The notes: generated by a model not told the origin, from the letters alone. 64,000 bases of DNA from Streptantibioticus silvisoli (GCF_027947535.2 NZ_JAAGKO020000041.1:1-64000); one strand, 5' to 3'; shown: positions 48,387 through 56,681, numbered from the stretch's first letter. Translations and numbers: made by a program.

Positions 48387-48920
48387 CCATGACCCGGTCC
48401 ACCCCGGTACGACGAACGCCAGGCCGGAGGGGGTTCTGGGCTTCTGCGGGGGTCTGCGTTCTGCGGAGGGTCTGCGTTCTGCGGGGCCCGGGTTCCGCGG
48501 GTTCTGGGTTCCGCGGGTTCTGGGTTCCGCGGCGGCGGGCGGATCGAGGGACCGGGTGAGGGCGGTCGGCGGCGCGGGGCGGGGGCGGTGGGTCTTGGTG
48601 CGCCGGTACGCCGGTACGCCGATCGTTTTGTGCGGTGGTACGCCGATACAGCTTGTGTACCGATACGCCGATACGACTTGTGCGCCGGTACGTCCCGCAA
48701 GCCAGTGTGCCGATACGCCAATACGCCGACCGCACCGGCCGTTCCCCAAGCGCCGAGAACCGAGCACCAAGCGCGAGCGCCGAGCACGCCACCCTCCCCC
48801 GGCAGACGTTCCACCCCGGCCGTCACGCTCCGTATCCGCACCCCCCCTTTAGGACACCGGGAGATAACGGAAAAGTCGCGGCCACATCACGTCCCGGGCT
48901 TCACAGAAGCCGCACACCTT
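48387..48920. repeat. Gene-free stretch with tandem and GTACGCCGATAC repeats
   Basis: Upstream of pcrA: two TCTGCGTTCTGCGG units near 48453-48485, then GGGTTCTGGGTTCCGCG-type units to 48533. From 48600 to 48730 there are degenerate CCGGTACGCCG / CCGATACGCC units separated by CTTGTG. None has a credible reading frame. The repeats separate the pcrA promoter from the NlpC/P60 gene leader. Confidence 0.7.
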
Positions 48921-48923
48921 CGC

Positions 48924-48929
48924 TAGCGT
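48924..48929 (+). promoter_or_regulatory. Candidate -10 of the first NlpC/P60 gene
   Basis: TAGCGT within GCTAGCGT, placed so that transcription would start near 48936, just ahead of the riboswitch. The second NlpC/P60 gene has the same GCTAGCGT about 75 bp before its start (near 52938). No clear -35 is seen for either. Confidence 0.35.
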
Positions 48930-48961
48930 GCTCGACCAGGCGTCCGCCCCTGACTCGGTGA

Positions 48962-49122
48962 TGTGCCGAAACGGACTGCCGCCGCTGAATCCGGCCTGGC
49001 CGGAGCCGGGGACCCAACCTGTTCGACCTGGGGGTGAATCGGCCTGCCCGCGCACCGGCGCGGACCGGCCGTAGGGCGGCCTTCCGATGCCCGAACCCGT
49101 CAGCTGACCCGGCAAGCGGTCA
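48962..49122 (+). promoter_or_regulatory. c-di-AMP (ydaO/yuaA) riboswitch
   Basis: The leader holds the hallmark blocks in order: CGCTGAATCCGG (48983), GAGCCGGGGACCCA (49003), GGGGGTGAATCGGC (49030), GTAGGGCGGCC (49071), and CCGAACCCGTCAGCTGACC (49091) ending in GGCAAGCGG. These are the conserved parts of the ydaO/yuaA aptamer that binds c-di-AMP. In Streptomyces it is known before wall-hydrolase genes such as rpfA. The NlpC/P60 start follows by about 17 bases, so binding could turn the gene off by termination or by blocking the ribosome site. Confidence 0.9.
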
Positions 49123-49138
49123 CGGAAGGAGCGCCGTC

Positions 49139-50212
49139 ATGGCGTCGCACCGCAAGCCGCGTCCGCGTACCGCCGTCGTCACCGCACCGCGTGCGGTGAT
49201 CGGGCTGACGTCGGCCGCGCTGGCGACGGTCACCCTGCTGAGCGAGAGCGCGGCCGCCGCGCCGTCGAAGCCCGAGCCGTCCGTCCAGGAGGTGCAGGCG
49301 AAGGTCGACGCGCTCAACCACCAGGCGGACACCGCGACCCAGCGGTACAACCAGGCGCAGGCCACCACCGGCCACCAGCGGACGAAGGCGAACGCGCTGC
49401 TGAACCAAGTGGCCGCCGGCGCCGAGCAGTTGAACGCGACGAGACGCACGCTGGGCGAGTACGCGGCGGCGCAGTACCGCACGAACGGCCTGGGCCCGAC
49501 CGCCACACTGCTGCTGAGCAACGATCCGCAGGCCTTCTTCGACTCGGAGAACCTGCTCAAGCGCGGCGCGGCCCAGCAGAGCAAGGTCCTGACCCGGTAC
49601 GAGGATCAGATGGCCGCCACCGCCCGGCAGCGCACCCAGGCGTCGCAGAGCCTGCTGACCCTCCAGAACGCGCAGCAGAAGCTGGACACCGACCGGCGGG
49701 CGGTGCAGGACAAGCTGCGTCAGGCGCAGACCCTGCTCAACAGCCTCAACCGGCAGCAGAAGGAGCGGCTGGCCCAGCTCCAGGCGCAGCGCGAGGCCGC
49801 CGCCCGCGCCTCCGCCGCCCGGCTGGCCGCCGCCTCGCACGCCACGTCGAGCGCGTCCTACGCCACGAAGGCGGCCAGGGCCATCGCGTTCGCCAAGGCG
49901 CAGCTCGGCAAGCCGTACGTCTGGGGCGCCACCGGCCCGAACTCCTACGACTGCTCCGGCCTGGTCCAGGCGGCGTGGGCGGCGGCCGGCGTCACCCTGC
50001 CGCGCACCACGTGGGACCAGGTCGACGTCGGCACCCGCGTGGCGATATCCGACCTCGAACCGGGCGACCTGGTCTTCTACTACAGCGACATCAGCCATGT
50101 GGCGATGTACATCGGCGACGGCGAGATGATCCAGGCCCCGCACACCGGCGCGGTCATCGACATCCAGCCGGTCACCGAGATGCCGATCTACGGCGCGACC
50201 CGCCCGGCCTGA
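49139..50212 (+). CDS. Secreted NlpC/P60 peptidoglycan endopeptidase
   Basis: RipA-like wall hydrolase of 357 residues: a signal peptide (1-41, ending A-A-A), a long coiled coil (about 45-230) that keeps such enzymes inactive or recruits them, and a C-terminal NlpC/P60 domain with C272 (Y-D-C-S-G-L), H320 (S-H-V-A-M-Y) and H335 (A-P-H-T-G) as catalytic triad. ATG 49139 has AAGGAG seven bases upstream. It is controlled by the c-di-AMP riboswitch before it, linking wall cutting to osmotic or cell-cycle signals. A close paralogue lies at 53017. Confidence 0.92.
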   Translation: MASHRKPRPRTAVVTAPRAVIGLTSAALATVTLLSESAAAAPSKPEPSVQEVQAKVDALNHQADTATQRYNQAQATTGHQRTKANALLNQVAAGAEQLNATRRTLGEYAAAQYRTNGLGPTATLLLSNDPQAFFDSENLLKRGAAQQSKVLTRYEDQMAATARQRTQASQSLLTLQNAQQKLDTDRRAVQDKLRQAQTLLNSLNRQQKERLAQLQAQREAAARASAARLAAASHATSSASYATKAARAIAFAKAQLGKPYVWGATGPNSYDCSGLVQAAWAAAGVTLPRTTWDQVDVGTRVAISDLEPGDLVFYYSDISHVAMYIGDGEMIQAPHTGAVIDIQPVTEMPIYGATRPA

Positions 50213-50290
50213 CGCCTCCCGGCCGTTCCGACGAGCCATGCGCGGCCGGTGACCCGGTGGCCGAGGTGCGGAGTGCGGAGTGCGGTGACC

Positions 50291-50374
50291 GGTGGCCGGG
50301 GTGCGGGGTGCGGTGGCCGGGGTGCGGGGTGCGGTGGCCGGGGTGCGGGGTGCGGTGGCCGGGGTGCGGGGTGC
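50291..50374. repeat. Four perfect 21-bp tandem copies
   Basis: GGTGGCCGGGGTGCGGGGTG plus C is repeated four times without a change (50291, 50312, 50333, 50354), with decayed edges (GAGTGCGGAGTGCGGTGACC before, GGGGTGCGGGC after). It lies between the ends of the NlpC/P60 and deaminase genes. Identity suggests recent slippage. Confidence 0.9.
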
Positions 50375-50464
50375 GGGGTGCGGGCACGGTATCCGGCGCT
50401 TCCGGTAAGGGAGTTGGCGGTGGTGCCCGGACCGCCGGACCGCCCCCGCGCCGGCCGGACCGAC

Positions 50465-50941
50465 TCAGCCCAGCAGGTGCGCGTTGACCTGTCGGGCCGC
50501 CTCCGCCAGGTCGGGCAGCTCCACGACGGTCACGCCGGCGCGGGCCAGCAGCTCCACGCCGACGCAGTCCGCCACCAGCAGCGGCGGCTCGCGCCAGGCG
50601 ATGACGACCCGCGGGATGCCGGCCGCCAGCACCAGCCGGGCGCACGGCACCGGACGGGAGGCGCGCTGCGAACAGGGCTCCAGCGTGCTGTAGAGCACGG
50701 CGCCCGCCAGCCGGGGATCGCCCGGCGGCAGTTTGGCCAGCGCGGCCTCCTCCGCGTGCGCCTTCGGATCGCCGCCCTCGCGGCTGAACCCGTGGGCCAG
50801 TTCGGTGCCGTCGGCGCCGACGACGACCGCGCCGACCGAGTACGCGGTGTCCGACGGCGGGCAGCCGCGGGACAGGTCGATCGCCCGCAGCATCCAGGCG
50901 TGGTCGGCGTCGGTCACCGGTGTCGTCACTCCTCGGGTCAC
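50465..50941 (-). CDS. RibD-like deaminase domain protein
   Basis: A stand-alone cytidine/deoxycytidylate-type deaminase of up to 158 residues. H-A-E-E-A-A-L supplies the first zinc ligand and proton shuttle, and P-C-S-Q-R-A-S-R-P-V-P-C the two cysteines. The fold and the neighbouring RibD C-terminal-like reductase suggest a split RibD pair, which would deaminate a pyrimidine or pterin-like substrate. It may start at GTG 50941, 50929 (after CGAGGA) or 50917. It lies 108 bp after the reductase gene on the same strand. Confidence 0.82.
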   Translation of the reverse strand: MTRGVTTPVTDADHAWMLRAIDLSRGCPPSDTAYSVGAVVVGADGTELAHGFSREGGDPKAHAEEAALAKLPPGDPRLAGAVLYSTLEPCSQRASRPVPCARLVLAAGIPRVVIAWREPPLLVADCVGVELLARAGVTVVELPDLAEAARQVNAHLLG

Positions 50942-50944
50942 GCT

Positions 50945-51049
50945 TTCGGGGGATGGGGACGGCTGATCGCGGGGGCGGGGCGGTGTCGGGGGGTGGGGCG
51001 GTGTCGGGCGTGGGGCGGTGTCGGGCGTGGGGCTGGCGGCTGGCGGGGC
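50945..51049. repeat. GGGGCGGTGTCGGGNGT short repeats
   Basis: Three to four 16-18 bp units (GGGGCGGTGTCGGG with GGGT or CGT) occupy about 50974-51032 between reductase and deaminase genes. No function is evident. Confidence 0.65.
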
Positions 51050-51973
51050 TCAGCGCGGGCGGCTGCCTTCCGGAGGCCCGTCCGTCGGCGCGTCGTCTTC
51101 CGGGGAGGGGTCATCCGGGGCGGCATCCCCCGATGCGGTGTCCTCCGGTGCGGCATCCCCCGATGCGGAGCCCTCCGGTGCGGCACCCTCCGACGGAACG
51201 CCCCCCGGCGCAGCACCCCCCGGCGCGGCATCCTCCGGAGGAACGCCCCCCGCGTCCCCCGTCCGGAGGACATCCTCCGGTGCGGCGTCCTCCGGTTCGC
51301 GGTCCTTCGGTGCCAGGCGGAGCAGGACGACGTCGCCGACGACGTCCGCGCCCAGCAGGCGCATGCGGGAGGCGGGGCCGCCGGGATACTCCGCGGTGCC
51401 CAGGAAACGCGGCGCGGCGGCGTCGCCGACCAGCACCGGGGCGACGGCCAGTTGGATCTCGTCGGCCAGGTCGCCGGCGACGAGCTGGGTGTGCACGGTC
51501 TGGCCGCCCTCCACCATCAGCCGCCGCACGCCGCGCCGGCCGAGTTCGTCCAGCAGCGCGCCCCAGTCGATCACCGGCCCGGTGCTCACCACCTCCGCCA
51601 GCCCGCCGAGCCGGTCGCGCAGCGCGTCCGCGGTGGCGTCGACGGTGAAGACCAGCTTGTCGCCGCCGCTGTGCCAGAGCCGCAGGTGGGACGCCAGGCC
51701 GCCGGAGGCGGTCACGGTCACCTTCAGCGGGTGCTCGGGCAGACCCCGGCGGACGCGCTCGGCCCGCCGTTCGGCGGAGGCGACCAGGAGCCGGGAGTCG
51801 TCGCTGCGCAGGGTGTTGGCGCCGACCAGGATGGCGTCGCTGTCCGCCCGCAGCGCGTCGACCCGTTCGAAATCCTCGGGACCGGACAGCATCAGGCGGT
51901 CCGGTCCGGTGTCGTCCAGGTGACCGTCGAGGCTGACGGCGGCCGACAGCAGGACGTGCGGGCGGCCGGTCAC
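51050..51973 (-). CDS. RibD C-terminal-like (DHFR-fold) reductase
   Basis: A 307-residue protein whose first 225 residues are a RibD reductase/dihydrofolate-reductase-fold domain: S-A-A-V-S-L-D-G-H-L near 10, A-I-L-V-G-A-N-T-L-R near 48, and L-M-V-E-G-G-Q-T-V-H near 150 for NADPH binding. In riboflavin synthesis this domain reduces the deaminated pyrimidine; here it is paired with a separate deaminase downstream. The last 80 residues are a tandem P-E-D-A-A-P-G-G-like tail, mirrored by DNA repeats of TCCGGTGCGGCATCCCCCGA. GTG 51973 overlaps the stop of a 54-residue frame upstream. Confidence 0.83.
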   Translation of the reverse strand: MTGRPHVLLSAAVSLDGHLDDTGPDRLMLSGPEDFERVDALRADSDAILVGANTLRSDDSRLLVASAERRAERVRRGLPEHPLKVTVTASGGLASHLRLWHSGGDKLVFTVDATADALRDRLGGLAEVVSTGPVIDWGALLDELGRRGVRRLMVEGGQTVHTQLVAGDLADEIQLAVAPVLVGDAAAPRFLGTAEYPGGPASRMRLLGADVVGDVVLLRLAPKDREPEDAAPEDVLRTGDAGGVPPEDAAPGGAAPGGVPSEGAAPEGSASGDAAPEDTASGDAAPDDPSPEDDAPTDGPPEGSRPR

Positions 51974-52134
51974 GATCCGCCGGCCCGCGTGCCGCCCACC
52001 GGTACCGGGCCGAGTCCGGCCGGCACCGCACGCCGGCCGTCGGGACCGCCCGGCCCGGGGTCGTCGGACGCGTCCAGGTCCATCACCGGCCGGGCGGTCC
52101 GGACGGTTCGCCGCGATGCGATCAGGTCAGCCAT
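51970..52134 (-). CDS. Possible 54-residue coupled small protein
   Basis: ATG 52134 opens a 54-residue frame (M-A-D-L-I-A-S-R-R-T-V-R-T) with mostly G/C third positions, whose TGA overlaps the reductase GTG by four bases (GTGA). That arrangement is typical of real coupled genes. The product is Pro/Gly-rich with no recognised domain, and the ribosome site is weak, so it may be only a leader for the reductase. Confidence 0.35.
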   Translation of the reverse strand: MADLIASRRTVRTARPVMDLDASDDPGPGGPDGRRAVPAGLGPVPVGGTRAGGS

Positions 52135-52322
52135 GACGGAAGTCTCTCACCGCGGCCCCGCCTCGGGCGGCGCAGGCGGGGAGGCGAAGCCGGTGGGTGA
52201 TCAACGTCCGTGGGAACGGCGGGAGTTCGGATCGGCCGACGGCGCCGACGGCACCGAAGGGGTCGGACCCCGGCGCGGACCAGGCTCTCGCGGCGGCCGA
52301 CGCCGTCCGTCGCAGACGTCGG

Positions 52323-52682
52323 TCAGGTCCACAGCACGGCGATGAAGATGTTCGCCGCGGTGAGGGCTCCGACGGCGGTGACCAGGGAGCGGTCCACCGT
52401 CTCGTCGTCACGCTTGACGTAGACCAGTCCGAGGACGACCACCAGGATCGCCACCTTCAGACCGATCTTGAACGGGCTCAGGTGCACGTGCTGGGCCTGC
52501 GTGATGCCGACCAGGATGATGCCGGTCACCAGCATGGTGAGCGCGCCCCACAGCATGGCCGGGACCATCCGCGTCGGCTGGCCGGCCTTCGCCAGCGGCG
52601 GCAGCTGAGTCAGCACGCCGCCGAGCAGCGCGGCGATACCGATGATGTGCAGGCCGACGAAAAGATGAAGAAGCACGTCCAT
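52323..52682 (-). CDS. Small four-helix membrane protein
   Basis: A 119-residue protein with four helices (about 5-25, 42-62, 74-90 and 98-118), the first bearing H-L-F-V-G-L-H-I-I-G. A conserved-looking H-V-H-L-S-P-F-K-I-G-L-K loop precedes the third. It resembles small actinobacterial membrane proteins I recall between the two NlpC/P60 genes, but I know no function; the histidines could bind haem or metal. ATG 52682 is the start. The 188 bp between it and the coupled small frame hold nothing clear. Confidence 0.8.
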   Translation of the reverse strand: MDVLLHLFVGLHIIGIAALLGGVLTQLPPLAKAGQPTRMVPAMLWGALTMLVTGIILVGITQAQHVHLSPFKIGLKVAILVVVLGLVYVKRDDETVDRSLVTAVGALTAANIFIAVLWT

Positions 52683-53016
52683 GCCCGGAGCCTAACCAGC
52701 CTTCCCACGGCCCTTGCCCGCACCCCCGGCCCGCCTCCGTCCGCGCCCCCGGCCCGCTTCCGTCCGCGCCCGCGATCCGCCTCCGTTTCACCTCCGCACG
52801 CCCCGTCCCACCATCGCCGACGGTCGTCTCCGGTCCCGGTTCACGCAACGGGAGCGCCGGTACGTTCAATCACGTTCAGGAGTCGGTCGATTACCGCCAG
52901 TCCTGGTCGGCGGCGCATGGCGGGGTGGGCGCCGGGGCTAGCGTCCTACTCCGGCGGGAGCGGGCAACGCCCCCGCAGGCAGCCGGACAGTGACGTAACG
53001 AGGAGCGGTGGAACCC
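52683..53016. other. Divergent promoter region before second NlpC/P60 gene
   Basis: Gene-free. It contains CCGCCTCCGTCCGCGCCC-type degenerate repeats (52732-52800) and GCTAGCGT near 52938, like the first NlpC/P60 leader. I looked for a second c-di-AMP riboswitch and found none of its conserved blocks. Confidence 0.5.
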
Positions 53017-54117
53017 GTGGCAGCTCACGCGAAACCCTCGGCGAAGGCTTCGATGCCGCACCGAAAACGCCGGCGGAACACCGCGTCGGCGAACACCGCG
53101 CGCACGGCGGTGACCATCGCGGTCGCCGGAGCGGTGTCGGCCACCGGCTTCACCGAGACCGGACAGGCGGCGGCGCGGCCCACGCCCGAGCAGGTCAGGC
53201 AGCGGGTCGACAAGCTGTACCAGCAGGCCGAGGCGGCCACCCAGAAGTACGACGGCGCCCAGGCGAAGGCGGACCGGATGCGCGGCCGGCTCGGCGTTCT
53301 CCAGGACCAGTTGGCACGCCGGACCCAGCAGACGAACGCCTCCCGCGACCAGCTCGGCTGGCTGGCCGCCGAGCGGTACCGCACCGGCGGCGAGGACCCC
53401 ACGCTGCAACTGCTCCTGACCGCCGGCCCCGGCCAGTACCTGGAACGCGCCGAGATGCTGGCGCGGGCCAACGCCGCCGAGGCCGCGTCGGTGCGCAAGC
53501 TGAGCGCCCAGGAGGCCGTGCAGCGCGAGGCCAGGGACCGGGCGGCGCAGCAGTTGTCGGCGATCAACGCCACCGAGAAGCAACTGGACGCCGACAAGAA
53601 GGCCGTTGACGGCCGGCTCGGCGAGGCCGAACGGCTGCTGGGCCTGGTCGGCGCGCGGCAGCGGGCCGCCATCGTGGCCGCCGACCCCGGCGCGCCCGCC
53701 CCCGACGCCGCCTCCCCCGCCTCCGCCGCGTATCCCCCGCTCGCGCCGCCGCCCTCCGGCGCGCCGAGCGCGCGGGCCGCGGCGGCCGTCGCGTTCGCCT
53801 ACGCGCAACTCGGCAAGCCCTACGCCTGGGGCGCCACCGGCCCGTCCGCCTACGACTGCTCCGGCCTCACGCAGGCCGCGTGGGCCGCCGCCGGCGTCAC
53901 GCTGCCCCGGACCACCTACAGCCAGATCAACGCCGGCTCCCGGGTCGACCGGTCCCAACTGCGGCCCGGCGACCTGGTGTTCTACTACGCCGGCGTCAGC
54001 CACGTGGCGATCTACGTCGGCCACGGCCAGATCATCCACGCACCCCATCCCGGTGCCGAGGTCCGCCTGGCACCGGTGAACGAGATGCCGTTCGTCGGCG
54101 CGTCCCGCCCGGCGTGA
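53017..54117 (+). CDS. Secreted NlpC/P60 peptidoglycan endopeptidase (paralogue)
   Basis: A 366-residue RipA-like hydrolase with the same plan as the gene at 49139: a long Arg-rich, then hydrophobic export signal (about 16-54), a coiled coil (55-220), a Pro/Ala linker (222-255) and an NlpC/P60 domain with C281, H329 and H344. I use GTG 53017 (GAGGAG eleven bases upstream); GTG 53008 is the alternative. It lacks the riboswitch of its paralogue, so the two differ in control. It should cleave stem peptides during growth or septation. Confidence 0.9.
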   Translation: MAAHAKPSAKASMPHRKRRRNTASANTARTAVTIAVAGAVSATGFTETGQAAARPTPEQVRQRVDKLYQQAEAATQKYDGAQAKADRMRGRLGVLQDQLARRTQQTNASRDQLGWLAAERYRTGGEDPTLQLLLTAGPGQYLERAEMLARANAAEAASVRKLSAQEAVQREARDRAAQQLSAINATEKQLDADKKAVDGRLGEAERLLGLVGARQRAAIVAADPGAPAPDAASPASAAYPPLAPPPSGAPSARAAAAVAFAYAQLGKPYAWGATGPSAYDCSGLTQAAWAAAGVTLPRTTYSQINAGSRVDRSQLRPGDLVFYYAGVSHVAIYVGHGQIIHAPHPGAEVRLAPVNEMPFVGASRPA

Positions 54118-54305
54118 GCCCGTCGGCCCCGACGCCGGCCGCCGGTGCGGTACGCGGCGCCGGCGTCGTCCTGCCGGACCTCCCAGGTGGGCGCGATCCT
54201 GCCGTCGCCGCCGGCCCAGCGGTCCGCGCTCAAGCGTCCGCGCTCAGCGGTCCGCACTCAGCAGGCCGCGCGTTCCACCGCGTTCCGTCGCGCAGGCGCA
54301 GGGCG
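54118..54305. other. Convergent intergenic region
   Basis: This holds short GCGGTCCGC(G/A)CTCA repeats (54218-54265) and no clear hairpin. It separates the ends of the NlpC/P60 and MFS genes. Confidence 0.5.
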
Positions 54306-55676
54306 TCACGGGGCAGGCTCGGCGACCGCCCCCGGACCGGCCTCCGGCGCCTCGCCGGAGGGGGCCGCACCGGAGAGCACCTCCCCGGTAGGCACCTCGC
54401 CGGAGGACACCTCCCCGGAAACGGAGGAGACCTCACCGGAGAGCACCTCACCGGAGACAGAAGGCACCTCCCCGGAGACGGAACGCACCGCGGGAAGCAG
54501 CAACACGACCGCGGTGGAGGCCAGTTGCCAGGCGGCGCCGAACGCCAGGACGTGGCGGGCGCCGGACAGTGACGCCAGCGGGCCGGCCGCGGCCAGGCCG
54601 ATCGGGCCGAGCACGTAGGAGCCGAACGAGGTGTACGCGCCGACCCGGGCCCGTGCGCCGGGCGGAATCTGACGTTGCGTCACCGTTCCGTAGAGCGATC
54701 CGCACACCGCCGACCCGACCCCGGCCAGCAGCGTGGCGGCGCACACCCCGGCCAGGGGGAGGCCGCACGCCAGCGCCGACGACGGCAGCGCCCACCCCGT
54801 CCCGGCGGCCGTCGCCACCAGCAGCGGGCGCCGGGGCCGCCGCCCCAGCAGCAACGCGCCGCCGATCACCGCACCGGCGCCGTAGGCCGCCATCATCAGC
54901 CCGTACGCCGAGGAACCGCCCAGCCGCGCCTGCGCCTCCACCGGCCCCAGCACGAGGAACGGCGCCCACACCAGCAGGTTGAACAGGCTGAAGCAGGCCG
55001 TCGTCACCCACAGCCAGGTCCGCGAGCCGAACTCCCCCCAGCCCTCGCGCAGTTGGGTCAGAAACGACGTCGCAGGCCGCAACGGCGCCTCCACGGGCGG
55101 CAGTCCGAACAGGGCGAACGCGCTCACCGCGTAACTGGCCGCGTCCAGCACCAGAACCGGTGCGGGGCCGGCCGCCGTGATCACCGCCCCGGCCAGCACG
55201 GGACCGGCGATCGCGGCGGTCGAACGGGCCATCCCCAGCAGGGCGTTGGCCTCGTTGAGCGTCGCGTCGTCGGAGATGGCCGGCACCAGCGCGGTCAGCG
55301 CCGGGGTGAACAATGCCTCCGCCGCACCCCACATCACCACCAGCGGCAGCAACACCCCCAGCCCGGTGGCCCGTTCGGCCAGCGCCACCGCGAGCCCGGC
55401 CTGCGTCACGACCCGCGCGACGTCGGCGGTGATCATCACCCGCCGACTGCCCAGCCGGTCCCCCACCACCCCGCCCACCAGCAGCATCGCCACCAGCGGC
55501 AGGATGCGCGCCGCCATCACCCACCCCAGCTCCGTTCCCCCGCCGCCCCCGCGCAGCACGGCGAACGTCACCGCGATCGAGGCCATCGAGGAGCCGAGCA
55601 GGGAGGCGCAATAGCCGATGAAGAAGCGGCGGAACGCACGCAGGCGCAGCACCGCGAGACGCGAGGCGGAGGACAT
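54306..55676 (-). CDS. MFS transporter (MFS_3-like exporter)
   Basis: A 456-residue major-facilitator protein with 12 predicted helices (about 12-400). It opens L-R-A-F-R-R-F-F-I-G-Y and has G-D-R-L-G-S-R-R-V-M in the first cytoplasmic loop, as in MFS_3 drug exporters. The last 50 residues are a S-V-S-G-E-V-P / S-G-E-V repeat tail with matching DNA repeats of CACCTCCCCGGA. ATG 55676 is the start. A TTGACA -35 inside an inverted repeat lies about 70 bp upstream, suggesting control by a repressor not encoded next to it. Confidence 0.87.
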   Translation of the reverse strand: MSSASRLAVLRLRAFRRFFIGYCASLLGSSMASIAVTFAVLRGGGGGTELGWVMAARILPLVAMLLVGGVVGDRLGSRRVMITADVARVVTQAGLAVALAERATGLGVLLPLVVMWGAAEALFTPALTALVPAISDDATLNEANALLGMARSTAAIAGPVLAGAVITAAGPAPVLVLDAASYAVSAFALFGLPPVEAPLRPATSFLTQLREGWGEFGSRTWLWVTTACFSLFNLLVWAPFLVLGPVEAQARLGGSSAYGLMMAAYGAGAVIGGALLLGRRPRRPLLVATAAGTGWALPSSALACGLPLAGVCAATLLAGVGSAVCGSLYGTVTQRQIPPGARARVGAYTSFGSYVLGPIGLAAAGPLASLSGARHVLAFGAAWQLASTAVVLLLPAVRSVSGEVPSVSGEVLSGEVSSVSGEVSSGEVPTGEVLSGAAPSGEAPEAGPGAVAEPAP

Positions 55677-55727
55677 ACGCGCAGCGTGCTGGGCGACAGA
55701 ACCGCCACGCCAGAGCTGTCCACGAAA

Positions 55728-55754
55728 TTAGTTGAGTCAGCCTGTGTCAACTTA
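55728..55754. promoter_or_regulatory. Inverted repeat over the MFS promoter
   Basis: TTAGTTGA and TCAACTTA form near-perfect 8-bp arms with an 11-bp spacer in an A/T-rich patch. On the minus strand TTGACA (55750-55745), with TAATTT further on, could be the MFS promoter; on the plus strand TAGAAT at 55753 could serve the integrase remnant. The layout fits a MarR- or ArsR-type operator. Confidence 0.5.
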
Positions 55755-55868
55755 GAATGTCCAGGACGGTGTTCCGCCAGTCGTTTACTGCGGTTGTGCG
55801 ATCAGGACGCCGACCTCAGCAGGAGGGGGTACGGGCATGAGCGGGCCGGAGCGGAAGGGCGCGGGCTC

Positions 55869-56681
55869 ATGAGCGACGCGCCCGGCAGCGGCGGGCGGGG
55901 CGGAGGGGCGGCCGGGAGCGGGGGCGCGCCGCCGGTGGAGTACGCGGTGGCCGTGGACCGTTACCTGGCCGGCGCGGGGCTCGGGGACGGGTCGCGGCGG
56001 GTGTACCGGATCGCGCTGGCCACCTGGGCGTGGGCGCTGGTGGACCGGGCGGCGCCGGCCGGTGACGCGCGGCGCAACGCGGTTCCCCCCGCGCTGCCGC
56101 TGGCCCGGCTGGACGCGGCGGACGCGCCGGCCCGGTTGCGGGAGGCGTTCGCCGCCCGGTCCGCGGTGGTCGGCGCCCGCACCGCCAACCGTGAGGCGTC
56201 GGCGCTGGGCAGCGCGGTCGCCTGGTGGCGGGAACGCGGCTGGCTGGCCGGTGATCCCACCGGCGGTCTGCGTCCGCTGCCCGTCGCGCCGGCCGCCCGA
56301 CTCAGCGCGGACCAGGCCGCCGCCGTCCTGGCGCTCGACGCGCCGTTGCGTGAACAGGCCCTGTGGCACCTGCTGTTCGAGTCCGGGGCGCCGATCGCGC
56401 GCGTGCTGGCGCTCGACGTAGACCACCTGGACCTGGCCGCCCGCCGGCTCCGCACCCACCGCACTCCCCCGGTGCGCTGGGGCCCCGGCACCGCCCGCCT
56501 CCTGCCGCTGCTCACCCTCGGCCACGTCAGGGGCCCCGTCTTCCGCTCCTCCCGCGGCCGCCTCTCCTACCGCCGCGCCGCCGAACTCCTCACCCACGCC
56601 ACCCAGCCCCTGGACCCCACCGGCCACGGCTGGACACTGCGGCAACTAGCGGGCGGCGGGGGTGGATCGGCCGGGGGGTGA
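55869..56681 (+). pseudogene. Truncated tyrosine recombinase/integrase
   Basis: A 270-residue product with an N-terminal SAM-like domain (about 24-130) and the start of the catalytic domain: G-A-P-I-A-R-V-L-A-L-D-V-D-H-L-D carries the first catalytic arginine. It ends G-W-T-L-R-Q-L-A-G-G-G-G just where relatives continue with the R-H (HxxR) block and the catalytic tyrosine, so it cannot recombine DNA. ATG 55869 is overlapped by the TGA of an 11-codon frame from ATG 55837 that has AGGAGGGGG before it. It marks the left edge of the accessory region. Confidence 0.7.

Noticed and set aside
52683-53016. Second c-di-AMP riboswitch before the paralogous NlpC/P60 gene
   Set aside because: None of the conserved blocks (CTGAATCC, GACCCA, GAACCCGTCAGCT) is present.
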